Shown here: in pieces, positions 16,548 to 24,674 of the stretch | How positions within the stretch are numbered: the stretch's first letter is position 1 | Layout: every line of letters begins with the position of its first letter | Assembly: GCF_032598905.1 (NCBI RefSeq) | Contig: NZ_CP122458.1 | Location: 4,923,001-4,987,000, forward strand | Direction of reading: 5' to 3' | Source of the DNA: Streptomyces sp. 11x1 | Lineage (GTDB): Bacteria; Actinomycetota; Actinomycetes; Streptomycetales; Streptomycetaceae | Length of the DNA: 64,000 nt | Notes under the pieces: generated by a model | Told to the model about the DNA's origin: nothing | The model's input: the letters and a program-made list of their open reading frames with translations, nothing else | Database searches by the model: none | Translations under genes and position numbers: made by a program

Positions 16548-17084
16548 TCAGACGCGCTCGTAGGTGGTGCCGGACTCGTTCCTGCGCAGCAGGCCCTCGT
16601 CCACCAGGGCGCGGCGCAGGGTCACCCAGTCGTCGAACCATTCGCCGCAGATCGCGTTGACCTTGGCCTCGGAGTAGGTGACGCCGGGCGCGAACGAGTC
16701 CCGCACCACGGCCAGTACGCGGCCGCGCACCTCCGCGTTGCCCGGAACGGACGTGAGCCGGCCACGGCGGAAGTAGGAGCCCGCCCCGTCCCCGCCGCCC
16801 CGGCCGGAGACCCTGACCTCGGCCTGGACCGCGAGCCGGAACGTGTCGTCGAGCAGCGTGTACGTGCGCCTCTCGCTGTCGAAGGCGGCGATCCGGCCGT
16901 CCGTCAGCTTCCGCAACGCGGCGGCGGCCGCCGGTGGGCGGAGCTTGGCCAGTTCGGCGACCTCGGCCACGGAGGCCGCGCCGAGGGCGAGGGCGGCGTA
17001 GGCGGCACGCCGGTCGTTCTGGGCGAGGAGACCGACCAGGTCTCGACAGGAGGGCGCATGGTCCTCGGTGGGGGCCGTGTTCAT
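16548..17084 (-). CDS. HTH + DUF2087 protein, 178 aa
   Basis: The N-terminal ~75 residues form a winged-helix-like domain (DLVGLLAQNDRRAAYAALAL, SVAEVAELAKLRPPAAAAAL). The C-terminal ~65 residues match DUF2087 (VTYSEAKVNAICGEWFDDWV, TLRRALVDEGLLRR). This combination is usually annotated as a putative transcriptional regulator. It is a single gene, convergent with the spermidine-synthase-like gene. The start at 17084 excludes upstream codons made by the tandem repeat at 17106-17136. Confidence 0.8.
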   Translation of the reverse strand: MNTAPTEDHAPSCRDLVGLLAQNDRRAAYAALALGAASVAEVAELAKLRPPAAAAALRKLTDGRIAAFDSERRTYTLLDDTFRLAVQAEVRVSGRGGGDGAGSYFRRGRLTSVPGNAEVRGRVLAVVRDSFAPGVTYSEAKVNAICGEWFDDWVTLRRALVDEGLLRRNESGTTYERV

Positions 17085-17105
17085 GGTGTCCGTTCGGGGG
17101 TCGTG

Positions 17106-17136
17106 GTTCCGGTCGTCGTTCCGGTCGTCGTTCCGG
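17106..17136. repeat. 12-bp tandem repeat
   Basis: GTTCCGGTCGTC repeated 2.6 times, just upstream of the DUF2087 gene start, in what would be its promoter or leader. Confidence 0.7.
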
Positions 17137-17238
17137 GCGCCGATCGTCGTGGGAGCCTCGGGCGCCCCTACTCGTATCGCGACACCAGGCTGCCGTGGAC
17201 AGCGATTTACGGTGAGTGGGCGCGTTTTCAGCCAGCGT

Positions 17239-17370
17239 GTCGGCCCTGCCACCCCCGCGCGGGTCGACCGCTGTGATCACCCCGAGCCGGTCCTCGACCG
17301 CCTGCGCCGCCTCCAGGCACATGTCCTCCCGGAACGCCCGCCCGACGAGCTGCACTCCCACGCTCCGCGT
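17239..17370 (-). pseudogene. amidase C-terminal fragment
   Basis: The minus strand reads VGVQLVGRAFREDMCLEAAQ, AVEDRLGVITAVDPRGGG, the conserved C-terminal end of amidase-signature enzymes (P-x-GVQLVGRPFxE). The catalytic Ser-Ser-Lys region and all upstream coding sequence are missing. A relic next to an intact terminator. Confidence 0.7.
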
Positions 17371-17384
17371 CCGCGAGAGCTGAA

Positions 17385-17413
17385 GGGGCGGCCTCGTTCG
17401 CCGAGGCCGCCCC
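17385..17413. terminator. bidirectional hairpin terminator
   Basis: GGGGCGGCCTCG-N5-CGAGGCCGCCCC, a 12-bp perfect stem between the DUF4232 gene (minus) and the amidase relic. Confidence 0.75.
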
Positions 17414-17480
17414 CTGGGTCGGTCGGTCCAGGACCGGCCTGTCGGTGGGTCGGGTCAAGACCGGCCCGTGCCCACCGTTG

Positions 17481-18017
17481 TCACAGCCCGATCGGGTTGA
17501 GGTACGTCGCCGGGCGCGTGGCGCCGTCCTGCTTGAGGATCTGGCCGCCGAACGGCCACGTCAGGGTGAAGTGCTCCGTCTCGTTCGGCGGCGTGACCAG
17601 GAACTTCGACGGGACGAACTTCTCCGCCCGGGGCGTGGACGCGGCCACCGGGAGCAGGGTGATGCTGAAGTCCACCGTGTCTCCCTTCTCCAGGGTCATC
17701 TTCGTGGGCTTCTGGGAGGAGCGCACCAACGACCAGGTGCCGTCGGTCGTCTGGGCGCCGACCATGTCGACCCCCGCGAAGCCGGACAGCGTGCAGGTGC
17801 GCTCACTCCGGTTGGTGAACCAGATGTAGGCCTGGGTCTGCTTCTCGGTCTGGTTCATCTCCGGCCTCGCGTCGTCCCCCAGAGCGAAGCCGGCCTTCAG
17901 GTCGGCGGTGTGGCAGCGGGTCGGCGCGGCCTGGGCGGCGGAGGCCGGTGCGGTGGCAGCGGCGGTGCCGGCGACGACGATCGCCGCCAGGGCCACGGCG
18001 GTCAGCTTGCTCTTCAT
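17481..18017 (-). CDS. secreted DUF4232 protein, 178 aa
   Basis: Signal peptide MKSKLTAVALAAIVVAGTAA with an ASA-A-type cleavage site near residue 28. The mature part matches DUF4232, a small beta-rich extracytoplasmic domain: CHTADL, AYIWFTNRSERTCTLSGFAG, KMTLEKGDTVDFSITLLP, then FTLTWPFGG. Two Cys (35 and 75) could form a disulfide. Exported and monocistronic; function unknown across the family. Confidence 0.85.
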   Translation of the reverse strand: MKSKLTAVALAAIVVAGTAAATAPASAAQAAPTRCHTADLKAGFALGDDARPEMNQTEKQTQAYIWFTNRSERTCTLSGFAGVDMVGAQTTDGTWSLVRSSQKPTKMTLEKGDTVDFSITLLPVAASTPRAEKFVPSKFLVTPPNETEHFTLTWPFGGQILKQDGATRPATYLNPIGL

Positions 18018-18161
18018 GAAGTGTCGGATTCCCCTCGCATACGAATCGGCGCACAAGGTCGGTGCGCGCCTGCCCCCCTGTAGATGCACGCCACACGGAA
18101 GAGGTTCGGTGGGGCAGGGAATCTTTGCGGCGATCATGTGGGTTGGCTCAATTCCGGCTAT

Positions 18162-18626
18162 CTACGGGCGAGTTGCCGCCTCAAGGGACACCTCCGCCCA
18201 CACCGTCTTGCCCATCGGGCGACGAGGCTCCGATCCCCAGCGCGCGGCCAGGACGTCCACCAGCAGCAGCAGCCCTCGGCCGGACTCGCCCTCGGGGTAC
18301 GACGAGGGCGGGGCCGTGGGTGGTCGCTTCGCCGAGGCGGCGTCGGCGACCTCGACACGAACCAGCCCCGCCGCCAGGTCGAGGGTGAGCCGGAGACCGA
18401 AGTCCCGTCCGGGGACTCGGCCGTGCTGTACGGCGTTCGCGGCGAGTTCGCCGACGACGAGAGCGACGCTGCACGACACGTCGGACGCCGCCGGGTAACC
18501 CCACTCCTCCAAGCGCCTGACGGCGAGGTGCCGGGCAAGCCGCGCACCTCGCGGGGAGGAGACGAACCGCTGGGCGACCACGGGGAGTCCTGGTTCGTCC
18601 GACGGGGTGGCGGTTGCTGTCAGCAC
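18162..18626 (-). CDS. ATP-binding anti-sigma-factor-like kinase, 154 aa
   Basis: Single HATPase_c domain of the RsbW/SpoIIAB type: VGELAANAVQHGRV (N box), VEVADAAS (G1-like) and GESGRGLLLLVDVLAARWG (G2). The family binds sigma factors or acts as serine kinase on anti-anti-sigma proteins. Divergent from the XRE/DUF397 pair; the trio is a recurrent Streptomyces arrangement linked to development. GTG start with AAGGAC upstream. Confidence 0.9.
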   Translation of the reverse strand: MLTATATPSDEPGLPVVAQRFVSSPRGARLARHLAVRRLEEWGYPAASDVSCSVALVVGELAANAVQHGRVPGRDFGLRLTLDLAAGLVRVEVADAASAKRPPTAPPSSYPEGESGRGLLLLVDVLAARWGSEPRRPMGKTVWAEVSLEAATRP

Positions 18627-18772
18627 GGCTGGTCCGTCCTTGTCTGTCGAGCTGAGACATCTCGTGGTGTACGCGAATCGTCACGTTCCGTGTCCAAGAG
18701 TCGTCCGATCGCCCTACGCTCAACAGGTGACGCAGCCTTACTTTTCAGTCCGTAAGGAACGGAAGTGACGCT

Positions 18773-19717
18773 TTGGCCAACGGAATTGATCCCAGCGCGT
18801 CGATGGCGGCGCTGTTCGGCGCGCGGGTGCGCAGGCTCCGCACGGCGGCCGGACTCACGCAGGCCGAGCTCGGTGACCGGACGCACGTGGTCAGCACGCG
18901 GATCACCCAGATCGAGCGGACGTCCGGAGCGAAGCCGACGCTGGAGCTGGCGCGTGCGCTGGACGCGGCCCTCGACGCGGACGACTTGTTGGTGGACCTG
19001 TGGCCGTACGTGTACCGGGAGGCGTTTCCGGACTGGTCGCGGAAGTTCATGGAGTACTCGGAGCGGGCGGTGACCATCAGGCAGTACGCGGCTCATGTGG
19101 TGCCTGGCTTGTTGCAGACGGAGGACTACGCGCGGGCGGTGCTGAGGGTCGGCCGAACGCTCAGCAGCGAGGAGCAGTTGGAAGAGCGGGTCGCCCTTCG
19201 CATGGGACGACAGGAGCGCCTCGGTACGCCCGACCGTCCCGAACTGTGGGTGGTCCTCGACGAGGCAGTGCTCAGGCGTCCGGTCGGTGGCCGGGAGGTG
19301 ATGGGTGAGCAGTTGGCGCGGCTGCTCGGGACCACGGCGGAACCTCACATCACCATGCAGGTACTGCCGTTCGACCAAGGTGAGCACGATGCCTTGGGCG
19401 GATCGCTCACGGTGCTCACCATGCCGGACGGCTCGGAGATCGCCTACACGGAAGGCGCGCACTACGGCCAACTCATCGAGGATCCGGACCAAGTCAGGAG
19501 TTTCGCGCTGACTTACGATCGGCTGCGGGCGGCAGCTCTGCCCCCGCTCATGTCGCTCGACATGATCCGATCCGTGATGGAGGACAACCACCGTGGAGCC
19601 AACGTCCCGTCCCGATCTGAACGGCGTCGCCTGGCGCAAGAGCAGCTACAGCAATCAGGAGGGAGGCGACTGCGTGGAGGTGGCCGACGGGTTCCGGACC
19701 GTCGTCCCCGTCCGTGA
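18773..19717 (+). CDS. XRE-family regulator with DUF5753, 314 aa
   Basis: N-terminal helix-turn-helix (FGARVRRLRTAAGLTQAELG, STRITQIERT) and a DUF5753 domain (EYSERAVTIRQYAAHVVPGL, LQTEDYARAVL, LGGSLTVLTMPDG). Homologues normally stop soon after the 'PPLMSLDMIRSVMED' region. Here the frame continues about 43 residues into the next gene, ending in an Arg-rich tail that is probably not part of the fold. TTG start with GGAACGGAAG upstream. Works with the adjacent DUF397 protein. Confidence 0.88.
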   Translation: MANGIDPSASMAALFGARVRRLRTAAGLTQAELGDRTHVVSTRITQIERTSGAKPTLELARALDAALDADDLLVDLWPYVYREAFPDWSRKFMEYSERAVTIRQYAAHVVPGLLQTEDYARAVLRVGRTLSSEEQLEERVALRMGRQERLGTPDRPELWVVLDEAVLRRPVGGREVMGEQLARLLGTTAEPHITMQVLPFDQGEHDALGGSLTVLTMPDGSEIAYTEGAHYGQLIEDPDQVRSFALTYDRLRAAALPPLMSLDMIRSVMEDNHRGANVPSRSERRRLAQEQLQQSGGRRLRGGGRRVPDRRPRP

Positions 19718-19811
19718 CAGCAAGGTCCCGCACGGCCCGGCGTTGCACTTCGACACAGCCACCTGGGCCGCCTTCATAGGCGAGTTGAAGGCCGGGCAGC
19801 ACCACCCCTGA
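19593..19811 (+). CDS. DUF397 protein, 72 aa
   Basis: Classical small DUF397 protein (LNGVAWRKSSYSNQEGGDCV, VPVRDSKVPHGPALHFDTAT, WAAFIGELKAG). GTG start with GGAGG nine bases upstream. It overlaps the XRE gene by 125 nt in another frame, much more than the usual few bases. In the bldB/whiJ-like systems DUF397 proteins modulate the cognate XRE regulator. Confidence 0.92.
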   Translation: MEPTSRPDLNGVAWRKSSYSNQEGGDCVEVADGFRTVVPVRDSKVPHGPALHFDTATWAAFIGELKAGQHHP

Positions 19812-20095
19812 GGCGGCCGGGCCCCGGCCGCCGTCCGTCTTCCGGGCTCACCGGGCCCTTGTCCACGAGGGTCCGGCGGGCCACTGACCTCCCCAAAGAA
19901 CCGGGGGAAAGAACTACCCGCCCACCCACCCTCCTTGGCCGCGAGGGGCCGCTTCACCCGTCCGGGTGACCGGCTTGCAGGCGCGGGATGCGGACGGTTA
20001 CGTTCGCCGCGACAACCGCACAAAGACATCGGCCCCCGGCCGGGACTGCAATCCCGATCGAGGGCCTGACCGATCAGGAAGCTCGAACCTTCCCA

Positions 20096-21022
20096 ATGGC
20101 TGATTCGCAGTCTAACGCGCCCCTGCGCGCCGACGCCGGAGTACCCACCTCCGGCGTGATCCACGTACGCACCCGGCTGACAGCCGACTTCACGGTGATC
20201 TCCAACGCCCTCGCGCAGCGGCGCGGCAGCGCGGTCACGGTCGGCGTCGCGACGTACATCTCCTCCCTGCCCACCGGCACCCCCGTGAGCATCACCGCCC
20301 TGTGCGCGCACTTCGACGAGGGCGAGATCCTCATCTCGCGAGCGCTCAGGGAACTGGAAGCGGCCGGATACCTGGAGCGTCGGTGCGAGCGAACGCCCAC
20401 CGGGCAGGTCCGCACCCGGACGTTCTTCTACGACGTCCCCGGCGGCGAACCAGACCCGGACCCGAGCGGGCCTCCCAGGCCGCCCAAGCCTCGTCGCCCC
20501 CGGAAGCAACCCGCCGCCGCCACGCCCGCACCCGGTGCCGCGCCGGACACGGTGGAGACGCCCGCACCGGCGGAGGTGAAGACGGAGGAGGCAGCGGAGC
20601 CAGAAGCCAAGACCGAGGCCGAGGCACCGGCCCCACTCACCGACGCCGACCCCCGAGCCATCGCCGTACTCGCCGGCCTCCGCCAGGTCGACCCCCGCCT
20701 CGTCCTGTCCGAACGGGAAGCCGCCCGCCTCGCCCCGGCCGTCACCCGCTGGCTCGCAACAGGCCTCCTGCCCACCCAGATCACCGACCACCTCACCGCA
20801 CGACTCCCGGCAGACCTCCTCGTCCGCCCCGTCGGCATCCTCGCCTACCGCCTCAAGGAAACACCCCTGACCGCACCACCGACCGGAAGTCCCGAAACCC
20901 CAGAACGCCCAGTGGTCCTGAAAATGCGGAACTGCGACGGCTGCGACCGAGGCTTCCGCTCCGCGGGACACAGCCACTGCCGGGACTGCCGCTCCCAGAA
21001 CCAACTCCCCGCAATCGGCTGA
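20096..21022 (+). CDS. HTH protein with C-terminal Cys-rich finger, 308 aa
   Basis: Residues 20-120 form a winged-helix domain like those of replication/regulatory proteins of actinomycete elements (ISNALAQRRGSAVTVGVATY, ILISRALRELEAAGYLERRC). A Pro/Ala/Glu-rich linker (about 120-180) follows, then a second helical domain (about 183-255). The end carries CDGCDRGFRSAGHSHCRDC, a likely zinc finger. I recall similar proteins in Streptomyces; the role is probably DNA-binding regulation but the target is unknown. Confidence 0.75.
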   Translation: MADSQSNAPLRADAGVPTSGVIHVRTRLTADFTVISNALAQRRGSAVTVGVATYISSLPTGTPVSITALCAHFDEGEILISRALRELEAAGYLERRCERTPTGQVRTRTFFYDVPGGEPDPDPSGPPRPPKPRRPRKQPAAATPAPGAAPDTVETPAPAEVKTEEAAEPEAKTEAEAPAPLTDADPRAIAVLAGLRQVDPRLVLSEREAARLAPAVTRWLATGLLPTQITDHLTARLPADLLVRPVGILAYRLKETPLTAPPTGSPETPERPVVLKMRNCDGCDRGFRSAGHSHCRDCRSQNQLPAIG

Positions 21023-21090
21023 GCCAGTGGCCGGAGGTGCGGTCCACCCGCAGGTGGGAGGCTTGATTTGACATCCCCCTGGTGGGGGAT

Positions 21091-21258
21091 CCCGCCCTGT
21101 CCTGCCGCGACGTTGATACTGGCGTTGGTGTCCGCGTTGCAGGTGAAGCCGCAGGAGGAACAGACGAACCCGGTTTGGCTCTTGCGCGATTCCTTGTCGA
21201 TCCACCCACAGGCACCGCACCGCAGACTCGTGTAGGGGGCGGGAACGTCCTCGACCCG
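21091..21258 (-). pseudogene. TnpB (IS200/IS605) C-terminal remnant
   Basis: Minus strand reads VEDVPAPYTSLRCGACGWID, then GFVCSSCGFTCNADTNASIN, the CxxC...CxxC zinc finger and RuvC-III-like DxNAxxN end of TnpB RNA-guided nucleases. Only about 55 residues remain. Just downstream (21045-21065), CCACC-TGC-GGGTGG is a small hairpin of the sort found at IS605 right ends, where the guide RNA is normally encoded. No left end or TnpA is visible. Confidence 0.8.
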
Positions 21259-21268
21259 GCCGGGGGCC

Positions 21269-21406
21269 ATGTGCCCGGTCATCGCCCTGGCGGGACGTGC
21301 GCTGGTCGGTCCGCAGCCGGGCGTCCGCCTCGTGGCGGCCGACCACCTCGACTGGCACATCAGCCAGGTCTTCCGCGGCACACCGCGCCCCGCCACGGCC
21401 GCCTGA
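21269..21406 (+). pseudogene. unidentified C-terminal gene fragment
   Basis: 45 codons from an ATG read LAGRALVGPQPGVRLVAADH and LDWHISQVFRGTPRPATAA, then stop. The composition is protein-like, but the start of the parent gene is missing where the TnpB remnant begins. I do not recognise the family. Confidence 0.35.
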
Positions 21407-21520
21407 GGCCACTCCCCCGCCGGCGTCGCGGCCGCGTCACGGCACGTCACGGTTCTTGGTCTTCTCGTTCAGGTGATCTTCGTCCGGTAGGGAACTTCCT
21501 GGCACCTACTATCCCTTCTC

Positions 21521-22765
21521 GTGACAGATAGGAAGATCCGGCGAGCAGCCGATGTGGTCGTCCTCGGTGCCGGTCCGGCCGGGCTCGTGCTCGGCAATCT
21601 CCTCCAGGACAGCGGGATCGACTGCGTCCTGCTGGAGCGTGCCGAGCGCGCGTACGTCCAGACGCGGGCGCGGGCCGGGTTCCTGGCCGCCCACACCGTA
21701 CGGATCCTGGAGCGGCACGGGCTGGCCGAGGGGCTGCGCCGGGACGGACAGGCCCACAGCACCTGCGAGTTCCGCACGGAGGACGGCCGGTTCCGGCTGG
21801 ACTACAGCGGCCTCGGGCGCGGTGAACGGCACACCGTCTATCCCCAACAGCGGCTGGTCACCGACCTGTTGACGCGGTACCTGGCCGCCGGCGGACAGGT
21901 CGAGTTCACCACCGAGGCCATGGACGTCCTCGACGCCGACACGGACCGGCCTTCGGTGACCGTGCGCGACGCGGACGGGCGGCCCGGCGGCTGGCGGGCG
22001 CGGTACGTGGCCGGGTGCGACGGACGGCACGGCGTGGCCCGCCGGTCGCTGCCGGCCGGCTCCGTACACCGTCACCACCTGGACCACGGCGTGACCTGGC
22101 TCGGACTGCTCGCCGAGGCGCCGCCCAGCCTGGACGCCGTCGGATACGCGGTGCACGAGCGGGGTTTCGCCGGGCACATGGCGCGGACCCGGGAGATCAC
22201 CCGCTACTACCTGCAGTGCGAGCGCGGGACCCCGGCCGACGCCTGGTCCGAGGAGCGCCTCTGGGACGAGCTGGAGCTGCGGATGCGGGCGACGGAGTAC
22301 GGTCCGCTGCACCGCGGCCCCGTGGTGCAGCGGACCGTCGTCGACCTGGAGTCCGATGTGCTCGAACCGCTGCGCCACGGTTCCCTGTTCTTGGTCGGCG
22401 ACGCCGCCGGTCTCATCAGCCCGTCCGCAGCGAAGGGCGCCAACCTCGCCGTCCTGGAGGCGGAGTTCCTCGCCCGCGCCCTGATCGACGCGCTCCGGCA
22501 CGGCGACACCGAGGGGCTCGACACCTACTCCGCGCGCTGCCTGCCGTACATCTGGCGCGCTCAGGAGTTCTCGCACTGGATGATCGGACTGCTGCACGGC
22601 CCACCCGGCAAGGACGGCCACGGCACCGACGGCCACGGCGCGGACGGCCACAGCACCGACGGCACGCTCTCGTTCCACAACTCCCTGCGGCGCGCCCGCC
22701 TCGCGTCGCTGCGCAGCTCGCGCACCCGGCAGGACTGGTTCGCCGAGCACTACGTCGGCGTATGA
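21521..22765 (+). CDS. PobA-like FAD monooxygenase, 414 aa
   Basis: Class A flavoprotein hydroxylase similar to 4-hydroxybenzoate 3-monooxygenase. FAD motif VVVLGAGPAGLVLGN (about 12-26), the PobA-like RARAGFLAAHTVRILERHGL and VYPQQRLVTDLL, and a GD motif FLVGDAAGLISPSAAKG from 290. An inserted Gly/Asp/His repeat lies near 363-381. Such enzymes hydroxylate aromatic acids or natural products using NAD(P)H and oxygen. GTG start without a clear ribosome site, possibly leaderless. Directly followed by an O-methyltransferase gene, suggesting hydroxylation then methylation of one aromatic substrate. Confidence 0.85.
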   Translation: MTDRKIRRAADVVVLGAGPAGLVLGNLLQDSGIDCVLLERAERAYVQTRARAGFLAAHTVRILERHGLAEGLRRDGQAHSTCEFRTEDGRFRLDYSGLGRGERHTVYPQQRLVTDLLTRYLAAGGQVEFTTEAMDVLDADTDRPSVTVRDADGRPGGWRARYVAGCDGRHGVARRSLPAGSVHRHHLDHGVTWLGLLAEAPPSLDAVGYAVHERGFAGHMARTREITRYYLQCERGTPADAWSEERLWDELELRMRATEYGPLHRGPVVQRTVVDLESDVLEPLRHGSLFLVGDAAGLISPSAAKGANLAVLEAEFLARALIDALRHGDTEGLDTYSARCLPYIWRAQEFSHWMIGLLHGPPGKDGHGTDGHGADGHSTDGTLSFHNSLRRARLASLRSSRTRQDWFAEHYVGV

Positions 22766-22830
22766 GCCTTCTCCTTTCTTCTTCCCCCTCCGCACACCCG
22801 AGTTCCGCACCCCGAATGAGGATCCCCGCA

Positions 22831-24552
22831 ATGATCACGACGTTGTCGGGCGACAGCGACACGTCCCGCCTGCGCGCGACGGTCGACTTCGTCAAGGAGC
22901 AGGACACCGCCGCGCTGCTCCCGCTGCTGCTGCCCGGCCTCGACGGTCCCGAGCTACGGGCTCTCGCGGAGCGCTGCCGCTTCTCCCATGCCGCGCTGCT
23001 CGTCTTCCCCTCGGACGAGGCGGAGTTGCGCGCCATGCTCACCGACTGCGGCCTCGGCGCGGTCCCGCCGCCGAGGCCCAGTGTCGTCGTACGCGAGCGA
23101 CTCGCGCTGCGGCACCGGCGGCCGGGGGCCGAGCTGGACATCGGCATCGTGCGCCCCTCGGTGGTCGGCGCGGGCGGGGAGCACCGGACGGTCGAGGTGT
23201 TCGCGCTGACCGTGCCGCCGGGATCCGGCCTGGAGACGCTGGCCGCGCACGAGCGGGAGCGGCAGCACGAGACCCACCTCGCGTTCGACGTCACGGCGCC
23301 CGAACCGCTGGTGCTGCGCGGCCTGTGCGCGACCTTCGCGCGCTACGGGGCCGCCCCGGACGGCGGCGGCTACAACCCGCACGAGAACGGCACCGTCCTC
23401 TACTTCGACGCGCCCGCCGAGGCCAAGGCCGGGTACCGGCGCGTGGAGCTGTACGTCCCCGGCGACCACCGCGACGTGCTCGCCGACCACCTCGCCGGGC
23501 ACCGCGCACGGCAGCCGGCCGAAGCGCTCCTGCGCCTGCTGACCGGGGCGTGGACCACCCAGGCGCTGACCGCTTTCGCGCAGCTCGGGGTGGCCGACGC
23601 GATGGACAGCGAGCGGGGAACCGGCGTGACGGAGCTGGCGCGGGAGGTCGGCGCACGGCCGGAGAACCTGGCGACGCTGCTGCGCTACCTGGTGATGCTG
23701 GGCGTGGTGGCGGAGGGCCGCGACGGCTTCCGGCTCACCGGGCCGGGCGCGCTGCTACGAGCGGACGCCCCGGGATCGATGCGGGCGCTGGCGCTGATGT
23801 ACGGGGGCCCGTTCTACCGGTCCTTCGCCGGGCTCGGGCACACCGTGCGCACCGGAGAGGTCGCCTTCGAGCACCTCTTCGGCGAGAACCACTTCGACCA
23901 CTTCGCCCGCGACCCCGAGCTGGCGGAGCTCTTCGACCGGTCCATGGCCGCCGGCTCCGCGATGTTCGACCCGCTGCCCGCGCATCCGGTGCTCACCGCC
24001 GCGGCTGAAGCCCCGGTCGGGGGCACAGTGGTCGATGTGGCAGGCGGCAACGGGGAGTTGCTGGGCCGTGTCCTCGCCGCGCACCCCCGTCTGAAGGGGG
24101 TCCTGCTGGAGCGTCCGCACGCCGTCGAGGCCGCCCGCCGCCGACTGGCGGAGGCGGGGCACGGCACGCGGTGCGCCTTCGTGGCCGGCGACTTCGCGGA
24201 CGTCCCCGCGGGCGGTGACGTGTACGTCCTGTCCCGCGTCCTGCACGACTGGGACGACGAGCGCTGCCGCGAGATCCTGCGCCACTGCGCCCGCGCGATG
24301 CCCGACCATGCCGATCTCCTAGTCGTCGAACGCGTCCTGCCCTCCGACGGTTCGGCCTCGCTGGCCACGGCCTGGGATCTGCACATGATGTGCAACGTCG
24401 GCGGGCGCGAGCGGCGCGCCGACCACTACGGCCGGCTGTTCGCCGACGCGGGCCTCGCCCTGGTGGACCGGAGCCCGCTGCCCCTGGACGGGAACGTGCT
24501 CCACGCGAGGAAATCCCGGGCCGCCGTCCGGTGTGAACGCAGGTGTGAATAG
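22831..24552 (+). CDS. two-domain SAM-dependent O-methyltransferase, 573 aa
   Basis: The C-terminal ~340 residues are a plant/actinomycete-type O-methyltransferase: dimerisation region (LTGAWTTQALTAFAQLGVAD), SAM motif VVDVAGGNGE from 400, and catalytic-His segment VLHDWDDERC (His472). The N-terminal ~230 residues (RFSHAALLVFPSDEAEL, ETHLAFDVTAPEPLVLRGLC, YRRVELYVPGDHRDVL) form an extra domain I cannot name; typical enzymes are about 340 residues. I chose ATG 22831 since GAGG is nine bases upstream; ATG at 22762 overlaps the monooxygenase stop. Probable operon partner of that enzyme. Confidence 0.82.
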   Translation: MITTLSGDSDTSRLRATVDFVKEQDTAALLPLLLPGLDGPELRALAERCRFSHAALLVFPSDEAELRAMLTDCGLGAVPPPRPSVVVRERLALRHRRPGAELDIGIVRPSVVGAGGEHRTVEVFALTVPPGSGLETLAAHERERQHETHLAFDVTAPEPLVLRGLCATFARYGAAPDGGGYNPHENGTVLYFDAPAEAKAGYRRVELYVPGDHRDVLADHLAGHRARQPAEALLRLLTGAWTTQALTAFAQLGVADAMDSERGTGVTELAREVGARPENLATLLRYLVMLGVVAEGRDGFRLTGPGALLRADAPGSMRALALMYGGPFYRSFAGLGHTVRTGEVAFEHLFGENHFDHFARDPELAELFDRSMAAGSAMFDPLPAHPVLTAAAEAPVGGTVVDVAGGNGELLGRVLAAHPRLKGVLLERPHAVEAARRRLAEAGHGTRCAFVAGDFADVPAGGDVYVLSRVLHDWDDERCREILRHCARAMPDHADLLVVERVLPSDGSASLATAWDLHMMCNVGGRERRADHYGRLFADAGLALVDRSPLPLDGNVLHARKSRAAVRCERRCE

Positions 24553-24674
24553 CGGCATTCGGGCTGGGGATCAGCATGTCCCGGTAAGCGCTGTCTCGCG
24601 AGAAAAACGCGCGACTACTCTGATCCCACTGAACAGCCATTCGAAGGCACGGCACAGGGAAAAGGTGACGGGCG

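Noticed and set aside
17084..17252. Longer start for the DUF2087 gene
   Set aside because: The extra codons derive from the 12-bp tandem repeat and carry no conserved residues.
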